In this document: positions 23,101 through 31,406 of the stretch, one piece after another
Numbering within the stretch: the stretch's first letter is position 1
How the letters are laid out: each line of letters begins with the position of its first letter
NCBI GenBank assembly: GCA_029851415.1
Contig: CM056742.1
Coordinates: forward strand, 159,159,121-159,223,120
Direction of reading: 5' to 3'
DNA: 64,000 bases
Source of the DNA: Eretmocerus hayati
Lineage: Eukaryota > Arthropoda > Insecta > Hymenoptera > Aphelinidae
Made by a program: the position numbers and the translations under genes
The notes under the pieces: model-generated
Databases searched by the model: none
Seen by the model: the letters and a program-made list of their open reading frames with translations, nothing else
Told to the model about the DNA's origin: nothing

Positions 23101-23502
23101 CAAAAAAGTCTCAATTTTTCCATTGTTGTATATGCCAATTAATGTGTATTCACTGTTTCCTTTGGCTTTCAGACCTGTGATTGTTATCCCAAACTCCCAG
23201 TTTGCTGTTGTGATCCCTCGGCTCAGATTCTTCCTTATTCCAACCAGTATTCCTCCTTTTGCTCTTCCTTTCTTGTTCTCTCGAATTGCTCCTTTCGTTT
23301 TCCAAAGATAGCTCTTGTCCAGATATCTTAGCATGTCTGTTTCCTTGCACGCCTCTACCCAAGTTTCCTGTAAAATGATCAAATCGTATTTCTTTAAAAA
23401 ATTCCAAACGTCTCCTATCTTATACGCTCCTGCAATGTTCCATGAAATTATGCTCGTTACTGTGTTTGACGTTCCCGTGTGCCTCTTTGAAAATTTTTCC
23501 AC
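20152..23502 (-). CDS. LINE ORF2: endonuclease-reverse transcriptase
   Basis: A 1116-aa open frame. Residues about 15-250 are an APE-type endonuclease with the expected landmarks: SWNIAGA at 20-26, QETW at 45-48, GDFNARI at 155-161 and SDHLP at 241-245. Residues about 470-800 are the reverse transcriptase: GKAAGPDGI (483-491), QAGFRSGRS (579-587), DFRTAFD (615-621), GVRQGCPLSP (671-680), the catalytic FADD (714-717) and FKYLGYW (781-787). A C-terminal C-x2-C-x8-H-x3-C zinc knuckle sits at 1037-1053. All catalytic motifs seen are intact. The first codon of the stated frame is GTG; there is no ATG before residue 57, inside the endonuclease domain. The frame is closed upstream by TGA at 23530-23532, just past the ORF1 stop. 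Confidence 0.95.
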   Translation of the reverse strand: MEKFSKRHTGTSNTVTSIISWNIAGAYKIGDVWNFLKKYDLIILQETWVEACKETDMLRYLDKSYLWKTKGAIRENKKGRAKGGILVGIRKNLSRGITTANWEFGITITGLKAKGNSEYTLIGIYNNGKIETFLSCLEKQVETHSGAGRAVVIAGDFNARIANEGGSKNSEDGKLNREGEKLLKFCGKLGLEIRNGRTEGDWHGEVTYVGDGGSVLDYVMDSEDEWGNLVGRLEVIARTESDHLPLTFRIRAEESADTEVGENRREETPTRSKLVWKQDLKAKYEEKLEELEKSLESTEFFNVEERWLNLRKCIWEAGQSANMVVEECTGRDRPRNRNLPANIREQRKLVWNCLKKYLSEKTDHNKEKLRNERRLLRKLKQDRKRQDAEEKWKKVRGSKNMTEFWRAMKAYRPRKKAAGTEISKEEWKKHFENLLASGPHQQVMEDELHRIEESTCETERASEMNRKITMAELQLVLSKLKNGKAAGPDGIRGEFYKNLTSRWKQELLDLLNELWDGGEFIEEWRLAQIYPIHKSGDEKITRNYRGISLLSIIYKILAMIMDGRLRFYLEVEGKFEESQAGFRSGRSTIDHIFTLNCIIGNRLKRNKKLYLAFIDFRTAFDLVNRGKLIDKLVKAGVNGKMLRMIKEIYKETRVEVLTPHGPTANFNVETGVRQGCPLSPTLFGVSLDDLDEMWKKRRVGGTVIGKVKIYGLKFADDVVMIAESPEELQGMLKGLEKYSDINEIEVNKEKTKILICSGGGRRRKDETWNYKGSQLEIVNEFKYLGYWFTSKGTHATHVRKITDKGRKMANSTWGLTRRAKIDTLKGRLYLMNVLAKSGSLYGSEIWGWSQRKEAEQLQARVAKMALGLNINTPDYIWRMETGLNGIELETKRRASSYLQKVIEMGDERWPKVCLNEELRGLANKDPSKWMKEMENAFVQVGDGTTVGMMRDAGNMDQIEQGMNRLIRTRRDQQMQNDWRKIAGSEYWKYYKFLKESPGQEEYWENKGIEGDLKEQWARIRCGSISKEGKKGFKDKICRVCGLDNENLVHIWKCEEARKKIDPRWQKAIEEWTGQNTEEETLTRNLMELLKGKIHPGTCRYAQAFEKLAKKSGHQVA

Positions 23503-23534
23503 TCTTGCTTGACTAGATCTCCTGTTTCCTCATT

Positions 23535-24899
23535 CTAAGTCAGCCATTCATCATTTATCCTGACTTTCAAATGACCTGTCTGTACATCTTTCCATTTCCA
23601 GTATTCAATATCTGCCTTTTCTCTGATCCATTTCTGAATTTCCATTTCCCTAGGAGTTAGGTCGTCTTCCAATTTTATGTTCAAGTTCCTCAGTAGTTCT
23701 CTCCTTTTTATAACCTCCACCTTATTTTCCATTGTGCACATACTTGCTACTAAATTTCCTCCTCTCATTTTCAGTTTCAAAATTTTAACAGGATAATTAA
23801 TCTTACTCTCCAAAAATTTACTAAACTCTGTTTTACCTGCTTGTGTCATTGCTCTTTCTGGGTTATTGATACCTTTGAAAAGTATATTATGCTTCCTGTT
23901 CAGCCGCTCTCTCTTTTCCTCCTGTAGTTCTTCCTCCGATAGCAGTTTTGGTTTCTTTTCGTTGAGCTCTCTTTCCTTCCTCATCAGTTCTTCCTCTTGC
24001 CTTGTGTCCTCATCCTCCTGTATCTGTAACTCCTCTCTCTGTGGTTGGTTTTGCTGTAATTCCTGGTGGTTATCCACGTTGGGGCTCCTAACTCCACTTC
24101 CTCTCTGTTGCGCTCTACTCTCCTCTCTTTCTATTCCTCTGACAACCTCCCTCTGTAATAGTTTAATAGTGTCGCTCATACCTTCCAATTTGTTTTCAGT
24201 CTCTGTTCTCCAAACTCTCTCTCTCCTGACTATCTCTTCCATTGTTTGAATCCTTTTCTCAAGTCCAGCAATTATGTTGTTGTATTCATTCTTCTCATTT
24301 TGTCTGTCGGTGTCACTCTTGCTACTTTGGTCTTTCCATCTCTGAATTTCAAGTTTATCCAGCTCCCTGTCAATTCTCATATCCTGAAGTCTGGCCTCCA
24401 GCTTTTCTATTCTGCTGAGAATCAGCTGGTCTGATGGTGTGTGCCTCTCTATGTTGTCATTTTGGTCAGTCGAGTATGATTCCTTCCTTACCCGATATCC
24501 CTCGTCTATGATTCCTGCCTTACCAACCGCCGCCACCGACTCTGTCCTGGTTGGGTCTTCCATTCCATTATGTGTGTGTATATCTTTCTTTGCTTGTGTG
24601 TGTGGATTTACATCATTTTCTATTAAATTTTCCAAACTTCTACTTCTACTTCCCTGCACTGTCGTGGCTGTTTTCCTCGGTCTAGGTGATCTTTGTAGCG
24701 TGGCTGAAGGTGTAAATGCGTCCTTATAGCTACTGTTCCCTTGGACTACGAATTTCTCTATACTTCCTGCTTCCTCGAATTTTTGTCTGTTTTTTGGTGG
24801 CCTGCCTCTCCGCTTCTTGTTGTTATTTTCCTCTAATAGATCCTCTTTTTCGTTCTGTTCTGCTTCCTCGTAGGTTTGTTCTTCCTCTTCGTTTGTCAT
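23535..24899 (-). CDS. LINE ORF1: coiled-coil nucleic-acid-binding protein
   Basis: A 454-aa intact frame starting at an ATG (24897-24899). Near the N terminus it has an acidic stretch and then a basic AT-hook-like motif (KKRRGRPPKNR). The middle (about 150-340) is rich in E, K, Q and R with heptad-like spacing and is probably a coiled coil. The C-terminal 120 residues (from HNILFKGI to INDEWLT) look like a folded basic domain. No CCHC knuckle is seen. In LINEs such proteins coat the RNA and form the RNP needed for retrotransposition. The stop (23535-23537) lies 32 bp before the first ORF2 codon as given. Confidence 0.85.
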   Translation of the reverse strand: MTNEEEEQTYEEAEQNEKEDLLEENNNKKRRGRPPKNRQKFEEAGSIEKFVVQGNSSYKDAFTPSATLQRSPRPRKTATTVQGSRSRSLENLIENDVNPHTQAKKDIHTHNGMEDPTRTESVAAVGKAGIIDEGYRVRKESYSTDQNDNIERHTPSDQLILSRIEKLEARLQDMRIDRELDKLEIQRWKDQSSKSDTDRQNEKNEYNNIIAGLEKRIQTMEEIVRRERVWRTETENKLEGMSDTIKLLQREVVRGIEREESRAQQRGSGVRSPNVDNHQELQQNQPQREELQIQEDEDTRQEEELMRKERELNEKKPKLLSEEELQEEKRERLNRKHNILFKGINNPERAMTQAGKTEFSKFLESKINYPVKILKLKMRGGNLVASMCTMENKVEVIKRRELLRNLNIKLEDDLTPREMEIQKWIREKADIEYWKWKDVQTGHLKVRINDEWLT

Positions 24900-25144
24900 A
24901 GTTGTCCGGCTTTTTCAAACCTAACCTCTAAAAAAATTATCTTTGCACTTTTTCACTTTTCCACTCTACCCACAATTGTTCCAGCTATAGTTTTCAAGTC
25001 ACCTGTTTTTCCGGCACTCGCGTTTGACATTCGGTACCAGGCAGTATACCTTAGTTTTCGGGTAATCTGTATATTTCCACCGAGTGACACCGACGCGTGT
25101 TTGCTTGCCTGCGCGTCCCGCGCCGCATCTACACTCACCTTATA

Positions 25145-25516
25145 TTTAATTTATATGCATGAATTTTCTGGAAATTACATACAAATGAAGAAGTTACATT
25201 ATTACGTAGACCATTCTCTGTGAACAAATACAAAATTAGATTTGACTCAATCATTTGACCGTTCATCATAAATATCTTTCAAGCTAAGAAGGTTTTGATA
25301 TTACTCAGTTATTTCTTTAGAATTCTGGATGAGGATTAAGAGATAGCACGAGGAAACAACAAATTTATCAGGATCGATTGAGCTTTTTCACCAGAATAAT
25401 AGGATTATGATGCTGTTGACACGATAAATCAGGAAGTATTCGCCACGGATTGCGACAGTACAGCATACACTGATGAAAACAGCAATAAAGATATCAGAAA
25501 AAAAAATGCTACTCAC
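25145..25516. other. Probable Slingshot intron, 3' of the exon
   Basis: AT-rich sequence between the LINE target-site duplication and the Slingshot exon. It starts from the GTGAGT donor on the minus strand (25516-25511). No exon is visible in it. Confidence 0.5.
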
Positions 25517-25676
25517 CATTTTTAAGGTCTCCTCGGGCCTGAGTAGATAGAACATGGATTGAAGATGCTGCTGTATGTCGCATCCTGCCGCCGAAACGCG
25601 CCGAGATGGGCGGGCACGTTCGTTTGGGGGTAGTACCAGAGCTGCGCCTTTTCCCGCGAAGTAACATTCGCTCAGG
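25517..25676 (-). CDS. ssh: Slingshot (cofilin phosphatase) internal exon, N-terminal domain
   Basis: The 160-nt minus-strand exon lies between a good acceptor (TTTTGTTTCAG, ending at 25677) and a GTGAGT donor (25516-25511). It enters in phase 2 and leaves in phase 0. It encodes LSECYFAGKGAALVLPP, an R/P-rich link, then DIQQHLQSMFYLLRPEETLK. This is the opening of the conserved SSH-N domain of Slingshot phosphatases, which dephosphorylate and activate cofilin to drive actin turnover. The next expected residues (an 'AV(R/K)LES' strand) and the DEK and phosphatase domains are not in this window. The neighbouring 5' exon was not found either. Partial gene; the family call rests on motif memory and is fairly firm. 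Confidence 0.8.
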
Positions 25677-26045
25677 CTGAAACAAAACGCATCAAAGCAC
25701 ATTAGTACTAGAGAATTTCACAAGATAATAGAACCTAAATATCGAATTCAACGCGTGCCACGATCATCGGATCACGCAATTTGGGATTTTGGGGGATCAG
25801 AAAGCTTGTGCTTGGACAAATGGATGATATTCAACAGAGCTCGAAGAGGCCGAGGGAACTACTATTGAGACTCGATTTCTGCTAATTCTATCTCTTCAAC
25901 ACTGGGATATTGGCATTCAATAACTCGAATTTTTTGTATAAGTCAAGATTATCCTCTTCTTCGTAAATTCTCATCAGATTACTTGGCAATTTACTCAAGT
26001 TTCATCAATAATGTTGAGTATTAGAGGAAGTAAACAGATTACTTA
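25677..26045. other. Probable Slingshot intron, 5' of the exon
   Basis: AT-rich sequence upstream (minus strand) of the Slingshot exon. No further exon or regulatory signal recognised. Confidence 0.4.
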
Positions 26046-26837
26046 CAGTACCGCTCATAAAATCTGGGAGGGTGAATGCAATATCATCCTCCCTCAAAAT
26101 AGTGATATCTCAGACTTTATGCGTCGTAAGACAAATCTGAAGAGAAAACCTCGAAGAGCAGAAAAAATACTAACTTTTGAGTGGTTTGGATAATTCACAT
26201 CGATCATCTCGAAGGTACTAGATTCTGGTCAAAAGTTAGAAATTTTCGAAAATTTTCACTCTTATTGATACACTTGCAGTTTTGTTGTAAATAAAGATAC
26301 GGCGATTCTGAGGGAAGCATCTTGTAGAGCGGGAAAAATGCTATGTCTAATTGTCTTTTGAATATTTTTCACGTCACACGCGTGAGAACGCATGAGCTAT
26401 CAAAACACCCGGCTCGATAGTTTGTCACCGTTCTAAAGTGTCGTTTTTGGTGAAAACCACCGTTTCGAGTATTTTGATAGCTCATACGTTCTCACACGTA
26501 GGACGTAAAAAGTAACCAAAAGACAGTTACACATAGCATTTTTTCCGCTCTACAAGATGCTTTTCTCAGAATTGCAGTATCTTTATTTGCAACAAAACTG
26601 CAGGTGTATCAATGAAAGTGAAAATTTCCGAAAATGTCTAACTTTTGACCAGAATCTAGTACCTTCGAGATGATCGATGTAAATTATTGAAACCACTCAA
26701 AAGCTAGCATTTTTTCTGCTCTTCAAGATGCTCCTGTCAGATTTGTCCTACGAACGACGCATGTAGAGTCTGAGATATCGCTATGTTGAGGGAGGTCGAT
26801 ATTGCATTCACCGTCCCAGAATTTATGAGCGGTACTG
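26046..26837. mobile_element. TA-flanked foldback element, copy 1 (CAGTACCG family)
   Basis: The 792-bp palindromic element has ends CAGTACCGCTCATAAAATCT and, inverted, CAGTACCGCTCATAAATTCT. The arms stay paired over most of the length. TA precedes the left end (26044-26045); the right flank is CA. Motifs shared with 42111-42896 include 'gagcagaaaaaatactaac' and 'gcatcttgtagagcgg'. TA flanks and CAG termini suggest a Tc1/mariner-type MITE. No transposase. Confidence 0.85.
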
Positions 26838-27718
26838 CATCTGGTCATCAGTTTTTTAAATAAAAAACCTAAGGAATCGATCGGTGCTTCGACATTATGA
26901 ACTAAATTCTAAGATCAGATCCATAGTAGATATGCAACATTTTTGGAGTAATCCTAATACTGACGAAGATGTCTATCAATCAACTCCACGAACTGATGTC
27001 AGCTAGTTACAAATTCCTCCGAAAAGGTTCGATTCTGCTCTACTTTTCCATAGCGACCGAGGCGGCAAGCGAACGCATTCTAAGGGCTCGTGTTTTTCAT
27101 CTTGCTGCAAAAAGTGTGCTACATTTTGTGATGCACTTTTGAAGCAAATTATCCTTCAGTGCGTGAGAAGCAGGATGCAAAGTTGAATGGCAGAGGCAAC
27201 GAAAAATCGATTGAATTGATATTGATACTGCATTCCCAGTAGGATTTATAATCCAATTTTTCTTTGGAATTCCCATTAGACAATATGTGGCTCCATTTCA
27301 CATGCAGAGCACGCGTCTTGCAATCCTTTTCCTGATGGTTCCCCGGTCCGCAAGTTACATTACCATGCAAAGACACTCAGACGGTTGAAACATCTTGAAC
27401 TTAGATCGACTTAGAAATGCAGCCTGCGTGTGTGGCAACGACCATAACATATAACAACCGGTACACATAAGATAAGAGGAATACATCAGAGTAGTAAGTT
27501 CAGAGTAGCATTCGTGGGATATTGATTTAGACTCAGAGTCCAGTTCCGACCACTGGGTATCAGTTGGAAAATTGCAAAATCAAACCAACCCCAGAGTAAA
27601 CTAACTGTGTGTTGGAAGATTGTATAATATTTGTGGCTACAGCCACGTATAAGGTAACTCTGGACCAGAATAGGTTATCAATAAAAAAAAAAAAAAAAAT
27701 GATTATAAGGAGGTAGAA
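26838..27718. other. Spacer ending in a 17-A run
   Basis: No gene recognised. The right end (27683-27699) is a run of 17 A preceded by TCAAT, which could be the 3' tail of an old retroposed sequence. The body upstream was not identified. The 11-mer ATTATAAGGAG at 27702-27712 recurs at 28323-28333. Confidence 0.4.
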
Positions 27719-27957
27719 GCCGCGGTGGCAGCGAGGTTAGAACTCTCGCCTTTCAATCGAAAGATCGTGGGTTCAATCCCCGGTGCCGGCACCACTGAGA
27801 GTTTTTCAAGTGCCTTCACCGTGCTTTTATGTGGTTTAGATTACACTTTCACGTGTAAGTCCGGTGGATATGTAAAATTTACTCTTCAAACACTTCGCTA
27901 CAATCAGGGAGACAAAAGAGAGAGACTCTTTGGTCTCCCTGGCTTCAATAAAAAAAG
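27719..27957 (+). mobile_element. tRNA-derived SINE, copy 1
   Basis: The first 74 bp resemble a tRNA with A box TGGCAGCGAGG (27726-27736) and B box GGTTCAATCC (about 27770-27779). The acceptor arms do not pair fully, and a body continues directly, so this is a SINE head and not a tRNA gene. The body contains GTAAGTCCGGTGGATATG, which is close to the core of the element at 30661. The tail is AATAAAAAAA (27948-27956). Confidence 0.7.
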
Positions 27958-27971
27958 TTACCGCAAAACTT

Positions 27972-28168
27972 GCCATCATAGGTCGCGCTCTGACGCTAAC
28001 GTGGAAAATTTTCCGCTGTTCTACAGTTTACCGGCGCGATTTGTCGTATTTGCGTTGCCGATGGCGTTTGTCGTAAAAAATACTGCGAACCGCGCCGATA
28101 AACTGCAGCAACAGCGGCGAATTCGAGCGCAAATTTTCCAAGTTACCGGCAGAGCGCCACCTATGCCA
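27972..28168. mobile_element. Hairpin MITE with GGTGGCGCTCTG-type ends
   Basis: Inverted arms: TCATAGGTCGCGCTCTGACG on the left, and GGCATAGGTGGCGCTCTGCC on the minus strand at the right. They continue through GGAAAATTTTCC-like and CAGCGG stretches. GC-rich for the region. The long open frame at 27725-28279 is a chance reading through the SINE and this MITE. Confidence 0.6.
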
Positions 28169-28639
28169 GCACATTTCAAAATACACCCCCAGCAGTATTA
28201 TCTGGTGCGTTATATACCAGGTAGGTTTTCGTTGATAAAAAGAATCAACCTGTTATTAATCAAATTCTGGTGTCCATAGCTCAGTATCAACTTGCGGATG
28301 AGTTAATTCAACAGATCTCATCATTATAAGGAGCTACCTAGAAAATTATCACCATTCGTAAAATCAAAATTGTATGAGGAATCTCGCTTATCCAACAACA
28401 AGTGTGTCTGCGAGCTTCGTACGATTTCACGCGGATCGAGTATCGGTTGCTCACATAGCGCCAAAGTCAAGCACAGAAGCCATTTGAGGAAACAAAGAAT
28501 TCGACTTCGAGGGAGAGCAAAATAATGCGTCGTGAATACATCCCGGGCTGTTTCAACGGAGGGACAACGAGAAATGTCGGAAATAAAAAGGAAGTATCGG
28601 AGCACACTGTTGTAAGGGTAGTTGAACTGAGGGGTAAAT

Positions 28640-29540
28640 CCCAATGTATACAAACCCAATGGTCCGCGAAGATGACGACGACGACGATGGCAAATCCACC
28701 CCTGGCTCTACCGAGGACGAACCAGGGGCTACCCCCAAAGACTCCTTCTCCGTTTCTCGGCTTTCCTCGTTCCGTATAGACGATCCCAATGAATGATTGC
28801 CCGTCTCGCTATTTCTCGACTTCCACTTGGTTTGGATACAATTGTCCCGTGGATCAAACGGACACTTGATGGATCGTTGCTACGATATAACTTCTGTACT
28901 ATAGTATTGTGTGGTAACCCTTAGATTCCAAAAAGAGATCAGCTGAGGGCAAAGTGCATACTCTGACACATCAAAAATATGATGCGCAGCTTTGCAAATT
29001 TGAATTTCGCAGGCGATGAAATTTTGCTTCGTCACGGTGATTTGACCGCAAAATTAGTGTTGTGTCGTCTGCAGGATTTCGAGATGATGATGGATTACGC
29101 GAATCTGTATTATAATGACCCACGCATTATACACACCGAGAAGCACGCATACACAACAATTGCAAGTCACGAAATTCAAGGCTTTGAAAGGTATTGGAAG
29201 CCTGGCGGCTACCGGAGAAAGTCACCTGTCTATAATTTGTACACACGCACTCGCAAAAAATATGTTATTAAACTGGAATACACTAGGCAATCCACGTGGA
29301 AGACAAAGATGATCACGTACAAAAAATAAGCCGGGAAAAGACACAACGTGTGACGGTCGACCGTCCGGCAAGATACTAAAATTGCGCCGCGAGTCGAGCT
29401 TTCGAGGTGAGACTTGGCTGTGCTGCTGCAAGCTCCGCGAATCCGCGTGGGCGCGAGAAACCCGGGACATTTTGAACGAGATCGTGTAGTGTGCACCACT
29501 GTTGCTGCCCAAGAGTTTATTATTAGATCGCAAATACGAA
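28640..29540. other. GC-richer patch with short open frames, possible gene start
   Basis: Base composition rises above the surroundings. On the + strand an ATG at 28644 opens about 50 codons containing VREDDDDDDGKSTPGSTEDE and closes near 28793; no splice donor is obvious. On the minus strand 29222-29533 opens with a CAAAATG start (MSRVSRAHADSRSLQQHS). A GAC/GAT microsatellite (28671-28690) explains part of the acidic run and keeps several frames open. It could be an untranslated or first exon of Slingshot (minus) or of an unknown + gene. I cannot decide. Confidence 0.25.
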
Positions 29541-30660
29541 TACGCATCGCGAAAGTAAAACTGCTGCTGCTCAGCTGCTAGCTACGAGTGGACATTTGAA
29601 TGATTCGGGGATATTGTACGAAATTTTGGCAACACGGATCGCCATGCTGGCTTGAAATTCATCCTCCAATCTCGCGAGTACACGTTTTTGATGGATGAAG
29701 TTGGTTGTAACAAGGACTCAATTGAGAACAGGGTTTCAGGATTTTTTTTCAATGGGTACGGCATTTCTTTGGAAAGGTGGGTCAAGAATGTCAGATTTCC
29801 CTGATGGGGAGATGAGGTTCCTTTGTATTGTCGTGTTGAATTAAGAAGAAAATTCCGAAACTGGGTAGTTGGTGAGGGAGAGAGAGAAAACTCCTAATGG
29901 ATAAGCTACGAGATTTCTGGACCACCCTTTTCTGGACATTAGGAAATCATTTTCAGGGCCAATCAACACAGGTGGGCCAATTTCTGGGACAATAGAGGCT
30001 AGATACGGGCTTCCCTATAGAATCTACTTGGGCTATCAAAAAGAGACGCATTTTTTCTTGCGATTTTTCGTGAACTAGGGAAGCCGACAAATCGGGATCT
30101 ATTGTTCTCACTCGTTTAGCACAGAGCAGAAACACTTTGTACTACGGTTGAATACAGCCTATCCACGATGTCAGATTGGATACTGCTGTACTATTGACTG
30201 TAAATGAGAAGCAGGCGCGTGTCTCTCGGAGCTCATTCTATTAAAGTGCATCTGACCACTAGGTAAAGGGTCCCTACCGAATCAGTCATTCCGGGGGCTG
30301 CTTTTTGAGCGCTTGAAGTCGAGTCTAGCCATTATATATATTGATCATTTTTAATTATTTGATTATTTTTACTGGAATACTGGAATGTATCCATTTTAGC
30401 GAGATCAAATAATCATTTGGCGTTACTGTAACCTTTTTAGCCCGAATTCAGCTGCCGCACAAGAGGGCAACTGCGCGCCCGCATATAAAATCCCGCTCAT
30501 AGAAATGCAGCGTTCTCCAATGGACGACCAAGGTCCCAGATTGCCAAAATTACACAGGCTGATATGCTGTATGAATGGTCTAGAAAATCATTTCTGATGG
30601 GCCAGAAGTCTCCTGGCCTATCTACTAATCTTAGGATTGTAACTAATTGCCTCAGGAGCC
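29541..30660. other. Unannotated spacer
   Basis: No gene, RNA or clear transposon recognised on either strand. Open frames are short and lack domain signatures. Confidence 0.4.
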
Positions 30661-30850
30661 GTCGTGGCCGCGTGGATATAGTACTTGGGCTTCCACGCAG
30701 GAGGCTCGGGTTCGATTCCCGGACCACTGGGATTTTTTTCATGAGCTTTTACGACGGTTCCGGTGGTTCGGAGTCCACCTTAAATCGTAGGTCCAGTGGA
30801 GATGCAAATGCGCTTGCTATGTCGCCAAGAGCAATTGCATCTCTTCTATA
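30661..30850 (+). mobile_element. tRNA-derived SINE, copy 2
   Basis: The head has A box TGGCCGCGTGG (30665-30675) and B box GGTTCGATTCC (30709-30719), near-consensus RNA polymerase III promoters. The body contains GTAGGTCCAGTGGAGATGCA, matching the core of the SINE at 27719. The 3' limit is uncertain because there is no A tail; similarity fades near 30850. Confidence 0.7.
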
Positions 30851-31103
30851 GGGGAAAGTTAAGAGCCCGTTGCGATTGCACAAAGGTCAGTGAGAGACTC
30901 TCGCCAGTTCGAGCACAGCTACCTCCGGTGCATGAATAACTGTAGCTATAGCGAAGATGGGCACGCTATTGGGTGGCGAATATAATGGGTATCCATCGTA
31001 TTTAAATGTGGCGCCATCATCCTGTGGCGAATCGTATTTGAATGTGGCGCCATCATTTTGTCGCGATTCACACTCATGATTGAATGCAGAGCAGACAGTA
31101 TTA

Positions 31104-31403
31104 GGGTGCGTCCCCAAATGATGCATATGCATGCATATGCAGTGCACACTGCACGTATGCACTGCACAAGTGCACATGTGCAGCTCGACAAATTTTAGAC
31201 AAAACCAGACGGAACTCGTCTAGATTTGCTTTGGATCAGCTGGTAACGAAGCAAAGACAAAGCTCGATTCATATCAGAAATTCTCTGATGCGAGACCTTC
31301 AATTTTTGCTCAACTTCGATGAGCTGCACATGAGCACGTGTGCAGTGCATATGCGCAGTGTGCACTGCATATGCATGCATATGCATCATTTGGGGACGCA
31401 CCC
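31104..31403. mobile_element. Harbinger-like 300-bp MITE
   Basis: Exact TTA duplication (31101-31103, 31404-31406) and termini GGGTGCGTCCCCAAATGATG on both strands, followed by ATGCATATGCATGCATATGC. Long, nearly perfect TIRs packed with TGCA palindromes continue for about 90 bp each side. A 3-bp TTA target and GGG ends fit PIF/Harbinger. The centre (31190-31315) has no coding potential. Confidence 0.85.
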
Positions 31404-31406
31404 TTA

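Larger units (their letters stand above)
20008..25129 (-). mobile_element. Full-length non-LTR retrotransposon (LINE) with target-site duplication
   Basis: The 5.1-kb element lies on the minus strand: 5' end at 25129, ORF1 24899-23535, ORF2 23502-20152, and a 3' tail of TTCTA repeats at about 20008-20022. It is bounded by an exact 15-bp direct repeat, TACACTCACCTTATA, at 19993-20007 and 25130-25144. A GC-rich 5' region (about 25085-25129) precedes ORF1. Both ORFs are uninterrupted, so insertion was recent. The APE-type endonuclease plus RT layout fits the Jockey/I/R1 supergroup. I cannot fix the clade without a tree. Confidence 0.95.

Noticed and set aside
27719..27792. tRNA gene
   Set aside because: A and B boxes are present, but the acceptor stem does not pair properly and the sequence continues into a SINE body.
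27725..28279. 184-codon plus-strand frame
   Set aside because: It reads through a SINE head, its tail and a hairpin MITE. No protein motif.
30661..30727. tRNA gene
   Set aside because: Good Pol III boxes, but it is fused to a body shared with the other SINE and has no convincing cloverleaf.
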